A DNA stretch of 64,000 nt from Phytoactinopolyspora halotolerans (GCF_010550675.1 NZ_JAAGOA010000011.1:165370-229369), one strand, 5' to 3'. Shown: positions 15,667 through 25,478, counted from the first letter of the stretch. A program made the numbers and translations. The notes: a model not told the origin generated them from the letters alone.

Positions 15667-16917
15667 ATGGCTTCAGCGACGTCGGCACAGACCCGGTCCG
15701 CGAGCGGGCGCATCACGCTCGGCGTCGCCGCCGCCGGCACCTCGTCGTTCGCGCTGCTGTACGCGCCCCAACCGGTACTCGCGCAGCTCGCGGCGGAGTA
15801 CCGGCTTGATCCGGCGACCGCGTCGCTCGCCGTCAGCGTCGCGACCGGTGCGCTGGCGCTCGCCGTACTGCCGATCGCACTTCTGTCCGAGACGGTCGGC
15901 CGGCACCGCACCATCGTCATCTCGCTGCTCGCTTCACTGGTGACCAGCATGGTGCAGCCGCTGGCGCCGACATATGCCGTGCTGCTCGTGCTGCGCGCCG
16001 TGCAGGGCGCGGCCATCGCCGGGGTGGCCGGTGTCGGGGCCGCGTACCTGGTGGAGCGGCTCGGACGGTCCGGCGTCGCGGTCGCCGTGGGCGCGATGAT
16101 CGCCGGAAACACGATCGGCGGAATGCTGGGCCGGCTCTCCGTCGGGTTCAGCGCGGACCTGCTGGGCTGGAGAGGCGCGTTCGGCGTCGTCGCCGGTGTC
16201 GCGGCGGGATGCACGGCGCTGAGTCTGGCATCACTTCCGCGGCCGACGACGGAGGGCCGCACGCCGATGTCGCAGCGTGGTGAGCCGGCGTCGGGTCCGC
16301 GCCGCCCACACCCACGGTCGCACCTGCTGCGCGCTCTCGGGACTGCCCTGCGCACGCCGGTGTTGCTGCTCCAGTATGCGGTGGCGTTCGTCGGCATGGG
16401 GGCGTTCGTCGCGATGTACAACACGATCGGGTTCCGGCTGATCGAGCAGCCGTTCGCGCTGTCCGCCGCCGCGGTGTCGCTGCTCTTCCTCTGCTACGCG
16501 CTGGGTGCGGCATCGTCGGTGACGGCCGGCATGCTGGTCGGGCGGGTCGGCCGGCGGCCGGCGTTGGCAGGCGCGTTGCTGACCATGGCCGGCGGCGCGG
16601 CGCTCACGCTTCCCGACGCGCTGGCCTGCGTCGTGGCCGGATTCGCGCTGCTGACGGTGGGGTTCTTCGCGGCGCACTCGGTGGCCAACGGCTGGGCCGC
16701 CGCAGCCGCCCCGGAACGTGCGCGGGGACAGGTCTCGGGTGTGTACACCACCTCGTACTACCTGGGCAGCAGCGTGCTCGGCACAGCCGGGAGCGCCGTC
16801 TTCGCGCACGGGGGATGGGGCTGGCTGATCAGTGCGGTCATCGTCGTCGTCGCCGGCCTCGGTACTGTAGTGGCGGCCGTGGCGGTCGTGGCTGCGCGGT
16901 CCTCAGCGCGACCGTGA
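15667..16917 (+). CDS. MFS transporter (drug-efflux or sugar-efflux type)
   Basis: A 416-residue major facilitator with about 12 hydrophobic helices. The cytoplasmic loop after helix 2 reads LLSETVGRHRTI, a variant of the D-R-x-G-R-R motif; the second half has GMLVGRVGRRPALAG. A charged central loop with about 25 residues (TTEGRTPMSQRGEP..) separates the halves. Regulation by the divergent LysR protein is inferred. Substrate is unknown. Its 3' end overlaps the 3' end of the converging VWA gene by 15 bases. Confidence 0.9.
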   Translation: MASATSAQTRSASGRITLGVAAAGTSSFALLYAPQPVLAQLAAEYRLDPATASLAVSVATGALALAVLPIALLSETVGRHRTIVISLLASLVTSMVQPLAPTYAVLLVLRAVQGAAIAGVAGVGAAYLVERLGRSGVAVAVGAMIAGNTIGGMLGRLSVGFSADLLGWRGAFGVVAGVAAGCTALSLASLPRPTTEGRTPMSQRGEPASGPRRPHPRSHLLRALGTALRTPVLLLQYAVAFVGMGAFVAMYNTIGFRLIEQPFALSAAAVSLLFLCYALGAASSVTAGMLVGRVGRRPALAGALLTMAGGAALTLPDALACVVAGFALLTVGFFAAHSVANGWAAAAAPERARGQVSGVYTTSYYLGSSVLGTAGSAVFAHGGWGWLISAVIVVVAGLGTVVAAVAVVAARSSARP

Positions 16918-18894
16918 CCGGGTATGCAGGTAATCGCCGACGACGGCGGCCCCCAGCCCGTCCAGGTCCGGCACCACCACACGGCCGCCGCAGCGCCGGG
17001 CCAGCAGATCGACGAAGGCCGCCAGGCCGGGATCGTCCCCGAGCCGGAACACCGTCAGCGACGCCCCGATGCCGGCGAGCCGATCGACCTCGGACACGGT
17101 CCGTTGCAAGGTCCGCGCGGAGGGCGGGTAGCTGAATTCCGCGTCGCCATCCGGCTCCAGGTGCGCGGTCGGTTCGCCGTCGGTGACCATGAGGACGACG
17201 GGCGTGGCGTCCGGGTGGCGGCGCAGATGACGGCCCGCCAACAGCAACGCGTGGTGGGCGTTGGTGCCCTGCTCCCACGCCCCGTCCAGCCCGACCAGCT
17301 CGTCGATCTCCACCGACGCGGCGAGCCGGCCGAACGTGATGAGCTGTAGCGCATCGCCGCGAAACCGGGTGGAGATGAGCTGGTGCAGGGCGAGCGCGGT
17401 CCGCTTCATCGGTAACCAGCGTCCCTCTTGAACCATCGACCACGACGTGTCCACGCACAGTGCCACCGCGGCCCGGGATCGATGCTCGGTCTCGACCACC
17501 TCGACGTCGTCCACGTCGAGCCGTACCGGTCCGGATTCCGCGGACGAGGCGGACTCCGCGGACTTCGCAGAGGACGCGTGCCGCAGCACGGCATTGTGCA
17601 CCGTGCGGGGCACGTCCCATGGCCGGGAATCGCCGAACTGCCAGGGCACACTGGCGCCGGTCGGCTCTCCGGCGGCGCCGGCCGATTCGGTCCGTCGCTG
17701 ACCGGTGCGCCCACGCAGCGCGCGGACCACCTCCGCCAGCGCTGTCTCGCCGAGGCGGCGCATCGCCTTCGGCGACAGCCGCAGCGAGCCGTCGGGCGCC
17801 CGTTCCAGGATCCCCTGGCGACGGAGTTCGCGTTCCAGCTCCGCGAGCCTGCGGGCGTCCACCACGGAGTCGTCCCCGAGCTGCCGTGCGAGGGCCTCCA
17901 GGTCGATGTCCTCCAGGCTGGAGCCCGGATAGGCCTGTCCCAGCTGCTCGGCCAGTTCATCCAACTCGGCGAGATCCGTCATGGCCTGCGCCCCGTCCGC
18001 GAATCCGAGCGGTTCGTCTCCGCTGAACTCGCCTGATGAGGTCCAGTCCGCGTCCGGTCGCAGCGCCTGCAACTGCGCGTCCAGGGCGGCGAGCTGCTGT
18101 GCCAGCCGCGGATCGCCGAACGCCTGCTGGGAGAGTTCGGCCAGCTCCGCACGCTGCTCGGCCGTCATCGAGTTCAACGCCCGTTGCGCGGCGGCGGCCC
18201 GCGCGGCGAGCGTGTCGATCAGCTCGTCGACGTCGCGCGGGTTCTCCGGGAAGAACTCCCCGTGCCGGCGCATGAACTCGTCGAACCGCTCGTCGATGTC
18301 GTCCGCGCCTTGGGCGTGGGCACTGAACAGCTCGTTGAGGTCGGTGAGCATGGTCCGCACCCGCTCGGCGTCCTCATCCGAGACGTTGCGCAGGGCGTCC
18401 TTCATGCCCTCGAACCGCGAACCCATCAGCTCGCGGCCGAGCAGTTCCTGGATCTGGCGGTAGTTCTCTCGTGCCTGCTCGGAACGCCATCGGTACTCGG
18501 CGAGCTGCCGCACGGCCGCCGCGGTCCCGGCGGGCAGCGCGTCCAGTTCGGCCTCCTGCAGTCGGGCGTCGTCGGACGGGTCGGGGAACAGCGCCCGGCG
18601 TTCCGCCTCGATCGCCTCGTCGAGCAGCCGCCGCGCCTCCTGGAGTGTCCCGTCCAACCGGTGCCGGCGCAGGATCTCCGCACGACGCTTCCACAACCGC
18701 CGGGTCAGCTCGTCCAAGCCGTGGGTGTCGCGGGTGCCACGGCGGAGCAGCTCGTCAAGGGCGGATCGGGGCGAATAGCCCTCCATCACGTCGCGGCCGA
18801 TGGCATCGACCGCATCTCGCAGATCCACCGGCGGCGCGAGGGGGTCCGGACCGCCGTGCCAGCGCCGGTACAGGTACCGTCCGGGGTCGCTCAT
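16903..18894 (-). CDS. von Willebrand factor A (VWA) domain protein partnered with a MoxR ATPase
   Basis: A 663-residue soluble protein. The first 430 residues are long, charged helices rich in Arg, Glu and Leu. The last 200 form a VWA domain with a complete metal-ion-dependent adhesion site: DTSWS, a downstream Thr (EQGTNAHH) and VTDGEPT. The upstream gene is an AAA+ MoxR-like ATPase; such ATPase/VWA pairs act together as chaperone or metal-insertase systems. The start MSDPGRYLY at 18894 fits homologs; an in-frame ATG at 18918 overlaps the ATPase gene by 11 bases. Ribosome sites are weak for both, consistent with coupling. Confidence 0.87.
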   Translation of the reverse strand: MSDPGRYLYRRWHGGPDPLAPPVDLRDAVDAIGRDVMEGYSPRSALDELLRRGTRDTHGLDELTRRLWKRRAEILRRHRLDGTLQEARRLLDEAIEAERRALFPDPSDDARLQEAELDALPAGTAAAVRQLAEYRWRSEQARENYRQIQELLGRELMGSRFEGMKDALRNVSDEDAERVRTMLTDLNELFSAHAQGADDIDERFDEFMRRHGEFFPENPRDVDELIDTLAARAAAAQRALNSMTAEQRAELAELSQQAFGDPRLAQQLAALDAQLQALRPDADWTSSGEFSGDEPLGFADGAQAMTDLAELDELAEQLGQAYPGSSLEDIDLEALARQLGDDSVVDARRLAELERELRRQGILERAPDGSLRLSPKAMRRLGETALAEVVRALRGRTGQRRTESAGAAGEPTGASVPWQFGDSRPWDVPRTVHNAVLRHASSAKSAESASSAESGPVRLDVDDVEVVETEHRSRAAVALCVDTSWSMVQEGRWLPMKRTALALHQLISTRFRGDALQLITFGRLAASVEIDELVGLDGAWEQGTNAHHALLLAGRHLRRHPDATPVVLMVTDGEPTAHLEPDGDAEFSYPPSARTLQRTVSEVDRLAGIGASLTVFRLGDDPGLAAFVDLLARRCGGRVVVPDLDGLGAAVVGDYLHTRSRSR

Positions 18895-18907
18895 GGTCTG
18901 TACACCG

Positions 18908-20305
18908 TCATCGTCCATACACCGCGGTGTCGTCGTCGGAGTCCTTGGCGAGTCGCCGCGCCAGGTACAGCGACTCCAAGGCGAGCTCGACGGCGGCGGC
19001 CAGCCGGCCCGGGGGATCGCCGGGACCGGCACCGACTCGTTGCGCCACGTCGTGCAGGACGGGCAACTCGGGCAGATCGGCGAGCAGCGCACCGGCCGGA
19101 ACCCCGGCACCGGTGGTCACCATGTGACCGTCGGCCACCGCTTGGGCGAGCGGCTCCAGGTCCAGCCCGGCGAACCGGCGCCGCGCGGTGTCGGCGACGG
19201 CCAGCCGCAGCATGTGCACAAGCTGTTCGGTCTCCCGCCCCTCCTCGGCGGGTTCGAACTCGACCTTGCCACGCAGCACGTCGGGCACCGTCTCCAGGTC
19301 GATGGGACGCGCCACGGCTGGGCTCTCACCGGTGAGCGCGGAACGACGTAGCGCCGCGGCCGCGACCGTCTCCGCGGCCGCGACGGCGAACCGCGCCGAA
19401 ACGCCCGAGCGGTGGTCGACCGCCGAGGACTCCCGCAAGCGGCGGACGAACGACGCGAGCACCTCCAGCAGCGGTTCGCCGACCTCGGCGACGAGCCGTG
19501 CCTCCTGGCGTACCAGATCCACCTCGGCGGAGACATCCAGCGGATAGTGTGTGCGGACCTCGGCACCGAACCGGTCTTTGAGCGGTGTGATGATCCGGCC
19601 CCGGTTGGTGTAGTCCTCCGGGTTTGCGGTGGCCACGACCAGCACGTCGAGCGGCAGCCGCAGCGTGTACCCGCGGATCTGGATGTCGCGTTCCTCCATG
19701 ACGTTGAGCAGCGCCACCTGGATCCGTTCGGCCAGATCCGGAAGCTCGTTGACGGCGACGATGCCCCGGTGCGCCCGAGGAACGAGGCCGAAATGGATGG
19801 TCTCGGGGTCGGCCAGGCTGCGGCCCTCGGCGACCTTCACCGGATCGACGTCTCCCACCAGGTCACCGACCGACGTGTCGGGCGTGGCGAGCTTCTCCGA
19901 GTAGCGCTCGTCCCGATGGACCCAGCCCACCGGAAGCTCATCGCCCAGCTCCGCGGCCCGCCGGATGGACGCCGGCGTGATCGGCTGCAGCGGATGTTCG
20001 TGGAGTTCGGCCCCGGCGATGACGGGCGTCCACTCGTCCAGCAACCCGACGATGGTGCGCAGCAGGCGCGTCTTGCCCTGGCCACGCTCGCCCAGCAGCA
20101 CGACGTCGTGCGAAGCGAGCAGCGCACGTTCGAGCTGCGGGAGCACCGTGGTGGAGAAGCCGACGATCCCGGGCCACGGATCGCGGCCCTCGCGCAGGGC
20201 GCTGATCAGGTTGTCATGGATCTCGGTCTTCACGCTGCGCGGCGGATATCCGGCGGCGCGAAGCTCGCCCACGGTCCGCGGCCTCCGCGGTTCACTTCCA
20301 GTCAC
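18908..20305 (-). CDS. MoxR-like AAA+ ATPase (magnesium-chelatase I-subunit type)
   Basis: A 465-residue AAA+ protein. Walker A is LLGERGQGKTRLL, the Walker B-like segment is GIVAVNELPDL, and sensor 1 is VVATANPEDYTNRG. Asn replaces the first acidic residue normally seen in Walker B, as is common in this subgroup, and the following Glu is kept. The start is a GTG at 20305, with TAGGTT (complement of 20313-20318) seven bases upstream, so a leaderless message is likely. It forms an operon with the VWA gene; together they probably remodel or load a metalloprotein, but the client is unknown. Confidence 0.88.
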   Translation of the reverse strand: MTGSEPRRPRTVGELRAAGYPPRSVKTEIHDNLISALREGRDPWPGIVGFSTTVLPQLERALLASHDVVLLGERGQGKTRLLRTIVGLLDEWTPVIAGAELHEHPLQPITPASIRRAAELGDELPVGWVHRDERYSEKLATPDTSVGDLVGDVDPVKVAEGRSLADPETIHFGLVPRAHRGIVAVNELPDLAERIQVALLNVMEERDIQIRGYTLRLPLDVLVVATANPEDYTNRGRIITPLKDRFGAEVRTHYPLDVSAEVDLVRQEARLVAEVGEPLLEVLASFVRRLRESSAVDHRSGVSARFAVAAAETVAAAALRRSALTGESPAVARPIDLETVPDVLRGKVEFEPAEEGRETEQLVHMLRLAVADTARRRFAGLDLEPLAQAVADGHMVTTGAGVPAGALLADLPELPVLHDVAQRVGAGPGDPPGRLAAAVELALESLYLARRLAKDSDDDTAVYGR

Positions 20306-20359
20306 CCTGTCGAACCTACTGCCGGTACGGGCCGATCGAGAAACCCGGCCGGTCTCGGA

Positions 20360-21427
20360 TCACCGTGGTTCGGGTACCAGAACCGACGTCACGTCGGCGG
20401 TGTCACGGTCCAGCAGCGGCGCCAGGCGGCGGATGGCCGAGGCGAGCACGCGGACGTCGGCCCCGGCCAGCGCCTGTGGCCCGTCGCACAATGCGGATTC
20501 CGGATCGGGATGCACGTCGATGAGCACACCGTCCGAGCCCACGGCGATCACGGCCCGCGCCAACGGCAGCACCAGGTCGCGACGGCCGCTGGCATGCGTC
20601 GGATCGACAACCACCGGAAGGTGTGACAGCCGCTGGACCGTGGGCACGGCCGAGATGTCCAAGGTGGCCGGCGTCGTCGGTTCGAAGGTGCGGATCCCGC
20701 GTTCGCACAGCACGATGTTGAGGTTCCCGCGCTGTGCGATGTACTCGGCCGCCATCAGCCACTCTTCGATCGTGGCTTGGATTCCTCGCTTCAGCAGTAC
20801 GGGTTTACCGGACTGCGCCACCGCGTCGAGCAAGGCGAAGTTCTGCATGTTGCGTGCGCCGACCTGCAGCATGTCCGCCTGCTCGGCGACCGCCTCGACA
20901 TCGCGAGCGTCGGCGGCCTCGGTCACCACCGGCAGACCGGTCGCCGCTCCCGCCTCGGCCAGCATGTGCAGGCCGGACCGGCCGAGCCCTCGGAAGGTCT
21001 CCGCCGACGACCACGGGCGGAAGGTGCCGCCGCGCAGCAACGTGGCACCGGCCGCCTTCGCCAGCTCGGCGGTCTCCAGGATCTGATCCAACGATTCGAC
21101 GGCGCACGGACCGGCGATGAGGGTGAAGTACTCGGGACCTATCCGCACCTCTGGTCGTCCGCCGGATCCACCGACGACCACCGTGCTGCGACTCGGGAAA
21201 TGATGGCGGCTCACCAGTTTGTAGGGCGTCGATACGCGTATCACCTCGGCTACTCCGGCCATTCGACGCAGGTTGAGCGCGCGGAACTGTTCCACGTCAC
21301 CGACCAACCCGATGATCGTGCGACTGACGCCACGACTGACGAACGCTTCGCCGCCGGCTTGACGGACGCGTGCGATGACGGCCTCGACCTGCGCTTCGGT
21401 TGCGCCGGGTGCCATCACGACCACCAT
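20360..21427 (-). CDS. aroF: 3-deoxy-7-phosphoheptulonate synthase, class I-beta, with divergent substrate loop
   Basis: A 355-residue class I DAHP synthase of the AroF/T. maritima type: an N-terminal ferredoxin-like regulatory domain (residues 1-75) and a TIM barrel with GPCAVES, LQVGARNMQNFALL, VLLKRG, CERGIRTFE and VVVDPTHASGRRD. The loop that normally reads KPRTSPYSF is RPWSSAETF here: Lys to Arg, Arg to Trp and Thr to Ser at positions that contact the substrates in studied enzymes. The window also has a class II enzyme, so this copy may serve another feedback regime or another sugar phosphate. GAAGGAGG lies before the ATG. Confidence 0.87.
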   Translation of the reverse strand: MVVVMAPGATEAQVEAVIARVRQAGGEAFVSRGVSRTIIGLVGDVEQFRALNLRRMAGVAEVIRVSTPYKLVSRHHFPSRSTVVVGGSGGRPEVRIGPEYFTLIAGPCAVESLDQILETAELAKAAGATLLRGGTFRPWSSAETFRGLGRSGLHMLAEAGAATGLPVVTEAADARDVEAVAEQADMLQVGARNMQNFALLDAVAQSGKPVLLKRGIQATIEEWLMAAEYIAQRGNLNIVLCERGIRTFEPTTPATLDISAVPTVQRLSHLPVVVDPTHASGRRDLVLPLARAVIAVGSDGVLIDVHPDPESALCDGPQALAGADVRVLASAIRRLAPLLDRDTADVTSVLVPEPR

Positions 21428-21574
21428 GGCCGCCTCCTTCCGCCGCAGACGACGTTAGGTCAGATCGGCGCGAAACCGAGTGCCAGGTCCGGTCAGTAAG
21501 ACGATTGGTTACAGTCCGGTCACTGTTGGCGTCAAGTCCGCGACAGCGGGAACTCGAAGTGCAATCGCAGGAGG

Positions 21575-22456
21575 TCACGGACGTGCAACGGGCAGATCGC
21601 GAGCCGGCTGTCGCAACCCGTCCAGCAACGCGATGTCCGCCGCGTACGCGTCCGGCCCGCCGGGCGTCTCCAGCACGACCGGAAGCCCGGCCACCTCGGG
21701 ATGGTCGAGTAGTTCGCCGAACGGCTCCGCCCCGATGCGGCCGCTGCCGATGCGCTGATGCCGATCCCGGAAGGAACCGCACACGTCCATCGAATCGTTG
21801 GCATGTACGGCGGCGAGCCGGCCCGGTCCCGCCACGCGCACCAGCTCGTCCAGCGCCGCCGCCATGCCACCCGGGGTGGCCAGATCGTGTCCGGCGGCGA
21901 AGATGTGGCAGGTATCGAAACAGATCCGCGCCCTCGGGTGCCGGTCCAGCACGTCCAGGTACTCGGCGAGGTCGTCGATGGTCGCACAGAGCGACTGCCC
22001 CTGGCCGGCCGTGGGCTCGAGCAGCAGCGCCGGACCGTCGTCGACGCCGTCGAGGATCGGAAACAGCGCCTCACGCACCTGCTTCAGCGCGGCATCGCGG
22101 TTGCTCTCGGCCACACAGGAGCCGGTGTGTACGACGACGCCGGCGGCGCCTACGTCTCGCCCGCGCCGCATGGCATGGGTCAGACTGGCGACCGAACGTT
22201 CGTACGTCTGCGTCGTGGGGGAGCCGAGGTTGATCAAGTAAGCCGAGTGCACCAGCACCGGCATCTCCAGCTCCTCGGCGGCACCGCGGAACGATGCGCT
22301 CACCGCGGGATCGCCCTCGGTGACCGCCCATCCGCGTGGGTTTCCGAGGAAGACCTGGACACTGTCCGCGCCGAGCGCCTTCGCTCGCGCGGGCACGGTC
22401 GCCAGCTTGCCGGCCGCGGGCAAGTGGGTGCCGATGAGAGCGCGAGGGGATGTCAC
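21575..22456 (-). CDS. nfo: Endonuclease IV (AP endonuclease)
   Basis: A 293-residue TIM-barrel AP endonuclease for base-excision repair. Metal ligands are visible in order: LVHSAYLINLGSP, VVHTGS, LLLEPTAGQG, CFDTCHIFAAGHD, AVHANDS, DRHQRIG and LETPGG. The start is GTG 22456 (MTSPRALIGTHLP); CACAAT lies seven bases upstream, so it may be leaderless. The open frame runs 34 codons further upstream into the end of the kinase gene, which is not supported by homology. Confidence 0.93.
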   Translation of the reverse strand: MTSPRALIGTHLPAAGKLATVPARAKALGADSVQVFLGNPRGWAVTEGDPAVSASFRGAAEELEMPVLVHSAYLINLGSPTTQTYERSVASLTHAMRRGRDVGAAGVVVHTGSCVAESNRDAALKQVREALFPILDGVDDGPALLLEPTAGQGQSLCATIDDLAEYLDVLDRHPRARICFDTCHIFAAGHDLATPGGMAAALDELVRVAGPGRLAAVHANDSMDVCGSFRDRHQRIGSGRIGAEPFGELLDHPEVAGLPVVLETPGGPDAYAADIALLDGLRQPARDLPVARP

Positions 22457-22485
22457 GGCTCCGATTGTGACACGTGCGCCGCGCG

Positions 22486-24702
22486 TCAGAGCACGTACAG
22501 GGTGACCGTCGAACCTTCCGGAAGCGTGCCGCCGCGGGGATCCTGCTCCACCACCCACCGGTCCCGGTCACGACGTCCGCCGCCGGGGAAGGTCTCCTCC
22601 ACGTCCACCTTCAGGCCGGCCTTCTTCAGCATGCGTTCGGCCTCCTTGAGCCGCTCGCCGACCACCTGGGGGACCTCCACCTCGACGACCTCCGGGCCCT
22701 TCGACACCACGAGCGAGATTTCGTCTCCGGCGAAACCCTCACCGTCCCGCGGCTCCTGCGAGATCACGGTGCCGGCGGGAGCGTCGTCGGAGAACTGCTC
22801 GGTGGAGTCGACCGCGAATCCGGCGTCCTTCAGTGCCTGGACGGCCTCGTCCGCGGGCCGGCCGGTGTAGTCGTCGATCTCGATGGGCTTCGGGCCGCGG
22901 CTGATCACCACGTCGATGACCGTCTCGCGGCGGACCTCCTCGCCGGGTTCGAGGTTCTGCGAGATGGCCGTGCCCTTGTCGACATCGGCGCTGTACTCCT
23001 CGGAGTACTCGGCCTGCAGGCTGCGGTCCGTCAGCATCTCGTCGATCTGCTCGCGGGTCATCCCGCTCAGATCGGGCACCTCGTAGCGTTCCGGCCCTTG
23101 GGAGATGGTCAGCGAGATGGTGCCGCCACGCAGGATCTGCTCGCCGGGAGCAGGATCGGTCTGCAGCACCAGGCCGGCCTCGACCCGCTCCGAGAAGGCC
23201 TCGCCGTTTGTCTCGACGCTCAGACCCGCCTCCTCCGCGGCCTGGGCCGCGGCCTCCGGTTCCAGGTTGAGCAGCGACGGTGTGGACGTCCACCGTCCGG
23301 CGCCGAACCACCAGGCGGCGACGGTGACGGCGGCGGCCAGCAGCAGCACGAGCAGGAACATGATCGGACCGCGCCACCGGCGTCGGCGGTTCCGGGTCTG
23401 CGACCGGCGCTGCGCACGCCCCGGTTCGTCCTCGTCGGCTTCGCGCTGTTGGGTCTGGCCACCGGCGTAACCTGTGCCGGCGTACCCCGTGCCGGCCTCG
23501 GGTGGCCGGGGATCGATCACCCGGGTGCGATTCGCGCCGGGCGCGGCGGTCGGCTGCGCAGGCGGGGGCGGGGGAGGCCCTTCGTGGTAGAAGGCGTTGG
23601 CCACGTCGATCGCACCGCTGTCGGCGTCCTCGCCGGGCCGCTGTGAGCCGGGGCTGAGCAGGGTGTCGTCGTCGGCGGAATCGTGCGCGGCCGCGCCGTC
23701 GCCGGTGTCGTAGTAGAAGGCGTCCGCCACGGCGAACGGGTTCGATCCTTCGCCGTCGACGGAGCCGTCCGATGGTTCGGTGGTGATCGGCCGCGAGCGC
23801 AGCGGCGTGATCGCGGACGTGTGCGCGATCGTCTCGTCGCCGCCGCTATCGCCGCTGGCCAGCGCGGCACGGGCGAGCCGCACCGCGGCCAGGAACGAGC
23901 CCGCGTCGGCGTATCGACGTGCCGGATCGCGAGAGGTCGCGCGTGCGACGAGCTCATCGACGGCCCGCGGGACCGGTGCCGTTTCCGACGGCGGCGGGAC
24001 GTCTTCGTCGATGTGTGCACGGACGACGACGAAGTCTGTGGGGCCGGTGTGCGGCGGCTGGCCGGTCAGCATCTCGTAGAGCACGATTCCGGCGGCGTAC
24101 ACGTCCGAGCGCGGGGTGGCGCGTTCGCCGAGCGCCTGTTCCGGCGAGATGTAGCTGACGGTGCCGAGCAGCAGCCCTCGGGTGGTCGTGTTGGACGGGC
24201 CGCGGACCGGCCTGGCCAGTCCGAAATCGGCCACCTTGACGCGGCCCTCGTTGCTGATGAGGACGTTCTCCGGCTTGACGTCCCGGTGCACGATTCCCGC
24301 CTGGTGCGCGGCTCGCAGCGCCGAGAGCACGGGCTCGATGACGTCGAGGCTCAGCTCCGGATCGAGGCGGCCCCGGTCGTTGAGTACGGCACGAAGCGTG
24401 CGGCCCTGGACGAACTCCATCGCCAGGAAGACGGCGCCCTGGTCTTCGCCCTGATCGAAAACGCTGACGATGCTGGGGTCGGAGAGCCGGGCGGCGGACC
24501 TGGCCTCGGCGATGAACCGGTCGACGAATGTGTCGTCCGCGGCCAGCTCCGCATGCATCACTTTCAGCGCGACGGTGCGGTCGAGGCGAGTGTCGGTTGC
24601 CTGGTAGACCGTGGCCATTCCACCGCGCGCGAGCAGCGAGTCGACGCGGTAGCGGCCGTCCAGGAGGCGGCCGGCCGGGGCGTCGGAGACGGAGAGGTCC
24701 AC
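22486..24702 (-). CDS. Ser/Thr protein kinase with four PASTA domains (PknB/PknL type)
   Basis: A 738-residue membrane kinase. The kinase domain (residues about 16-285) has the Gly loop LLARGGMATVY, Lys47, HRDVKPEN at 139-146 and DFGLA at 159-163. A linker rich in Asp, Pro and Gly (with a tyrosine-glycine-alanine-glycine repeat) leads to one membrane helix (IMFLLVLLLAAAVTVAAWWF). Outside are four PASTA repeats, which bind peptidoglycan fragments. The start is GTG 24702, eight bases after TACACT. It probably senses cell-wall state. In mycobacteria PknL lies near a class II DAHP synthase gene; here a class I gene is near, so the parallel is loose. Confidence 0.92.
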   Translation of the reverse strand: MDLSVSDAPAGRLLDGRYRVDSLLARGGMATVYQATDTRLDRTVALKVMHAELAADDTFVDRFIAEARSAARLSDPSIVSVFDQGEDQGAVFLAMEFVQGRTLRAVLNDRGRLDPELSLDVIEPVLSALRAAHQAGIVHRDVKPENVLISNEGRVKVADFGLARPVRGPSNTTTRGLLLGTVSYISPEQALGERATPRSDVYAAGIVLYEMLTGQPPHTGPTDFVVVRAHIDEDVPPPSETAPVPRAVDELVARATSRDPARRYADAGSFLAAVRLARAALASGDSGGDETIAHTSAITPLRSRPITTEPSDGSVDGEGSNPFAVADAFYYDTGDGAAAHDSADDDTLLSPGSQRPGEDADSGAIDVANAFYHEGPPPPPPAQPTAAPGANRTRVIDPRPPEAGTGYAGTGYAGGQTQQREADEDEPGRAQRRSQTRNRRRRWRGPIMFLLVLLLAAAVTVAAWWFGAGRWTSTPSLLNLEPEAAAQAAEEAGLSVETNGEAFSERVEAGLVLQTDPAPGEQILRGGTISLTISQGPERYEVPDLSGMTREQIDEMLTDRSLQAEYSEEYSADVDKGTAISQNLEPGEEVRRETVIDVVISRGPKPIEIDDYTGRPADEAVQALKDAGFAVDSTEQFSDDAPAGTVISQEPRDGEGFAGDEISLVVSKGPEVVEVEVPQVVGERLKEAERMLKKAGLKVDVEETFPGGGRRDRDRWVVEQDPRGGTLPEGSTVTLYVL

Positions 24703-24710
24703 AGATAGGC

Positions 24711-24740
24711 AGTGTACGGTTTCGGCTGACACACTGGCAG
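24711..24740 (-). promoter_or_regulatory. Promoter of the PASTA kinase gene
   Basis: CTGCCA (complement of 24735-24740) and TACACT (complement of 24711-24716) are separated by 18 bp. The -10 is eight bases from the GTG start, predicting a leaderless or nearly leaderless transcript. Confidence 0.55.
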
Positions 24741-24921
24741 CCCGACACGGTCTGCGCATAATGGAATACGGGCCGGTCGGTCGGACAGCGGGCCTGCGTA
24801 TGACGGTCGGCGGCCTGCTCGGCGACGCTGTGGCGAAGCCGGATCTCGGACCAGGGTCTGGCATCGTCACGCAGAGCGAGCTAATCTCACCGCCCGTGAT
24901 GTCATCAAGCGGAGGGCTGTC

Positions 24922-25428
24922 ATGCCTGTGGGTAACACGTTGGCGTACGCGTCGTTCGGTGAGGACGACGGGTCGGTAGATCCGAGCGTGGCCGCAGCGC
25001 TGGCTGCGTACGAGCAGGGCGAGGGTGGCCCGGCGGACGTGCTGGCGGCCTTGGCCGGGGGACGCGTGCTGGTCCCGGTCGTCGCCGTCCCGGACTCGGC
25101 ACACGCGCGGTCCGGCGAAGAGAACGGTGACGAGGCGGAGCGCGCGGCCGCACACGGATCGACCGAAATGGCGGTAGCCAGCACGATCGGTCGCGACGGT
25201 CGCCGTGGCCTGCTCGCGTTCACCTGTGTGGAAAGCCTGCGACGGTGGAACCCGCAGGCGCGGCCCGTGCCGGTCTCGACCCGGGCCGCGGCGGAGTCGG
25301 CGCTGGCGGACGGCGCCGACGCGCTGGTGATCGATATCGCCGGTCCGGTCCTCTTCTCCGTGGACGCGGAGGGCCTGCGGGCGCTGGCGTCCGGTTACCG
25401 TCCCGTGGTGACGTGGGGAGCGAGCTAG
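24922..25428 (+). CDS. SseB-family protein
   Basis: A 168-residue soluble protein resembling the SseB N-terminal domain: LAALAGGRVLVPVVAV, STEMAVASTIGRDGRRGLLAFTCVESLRRWNP and ADALVIDIAGPVLF. In many actinobacteria a gene like this lies near infC, and the same is true here. ATG at 24922 is set by GGAGG six bases upstream; TAATCT at 24882-24887 is a likely -10. The role is not known. It converges on the DUF1844 gene 50 bases away. Confidence 0.8.
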   Translation: MPVGNTLAYASFGEDDGSVDPSVAAALAAYEQGEGGPADVLAALAGGRVLVPVVAVPDSAHARSGEENGDEAERAAAHGSTEMAVASTIGRDGRRGLLAFTCVESLRRWNPQARPVPVSTRAAAESALADGADALVIDIAGPVLFSVDAEGLRALASGYRPVVTWGAS

Positions 25429-25478
25429 GGGACCCGCCCCCGATGTCGTGGCGACCCAGGCACCCTCAGGTGACGTAT

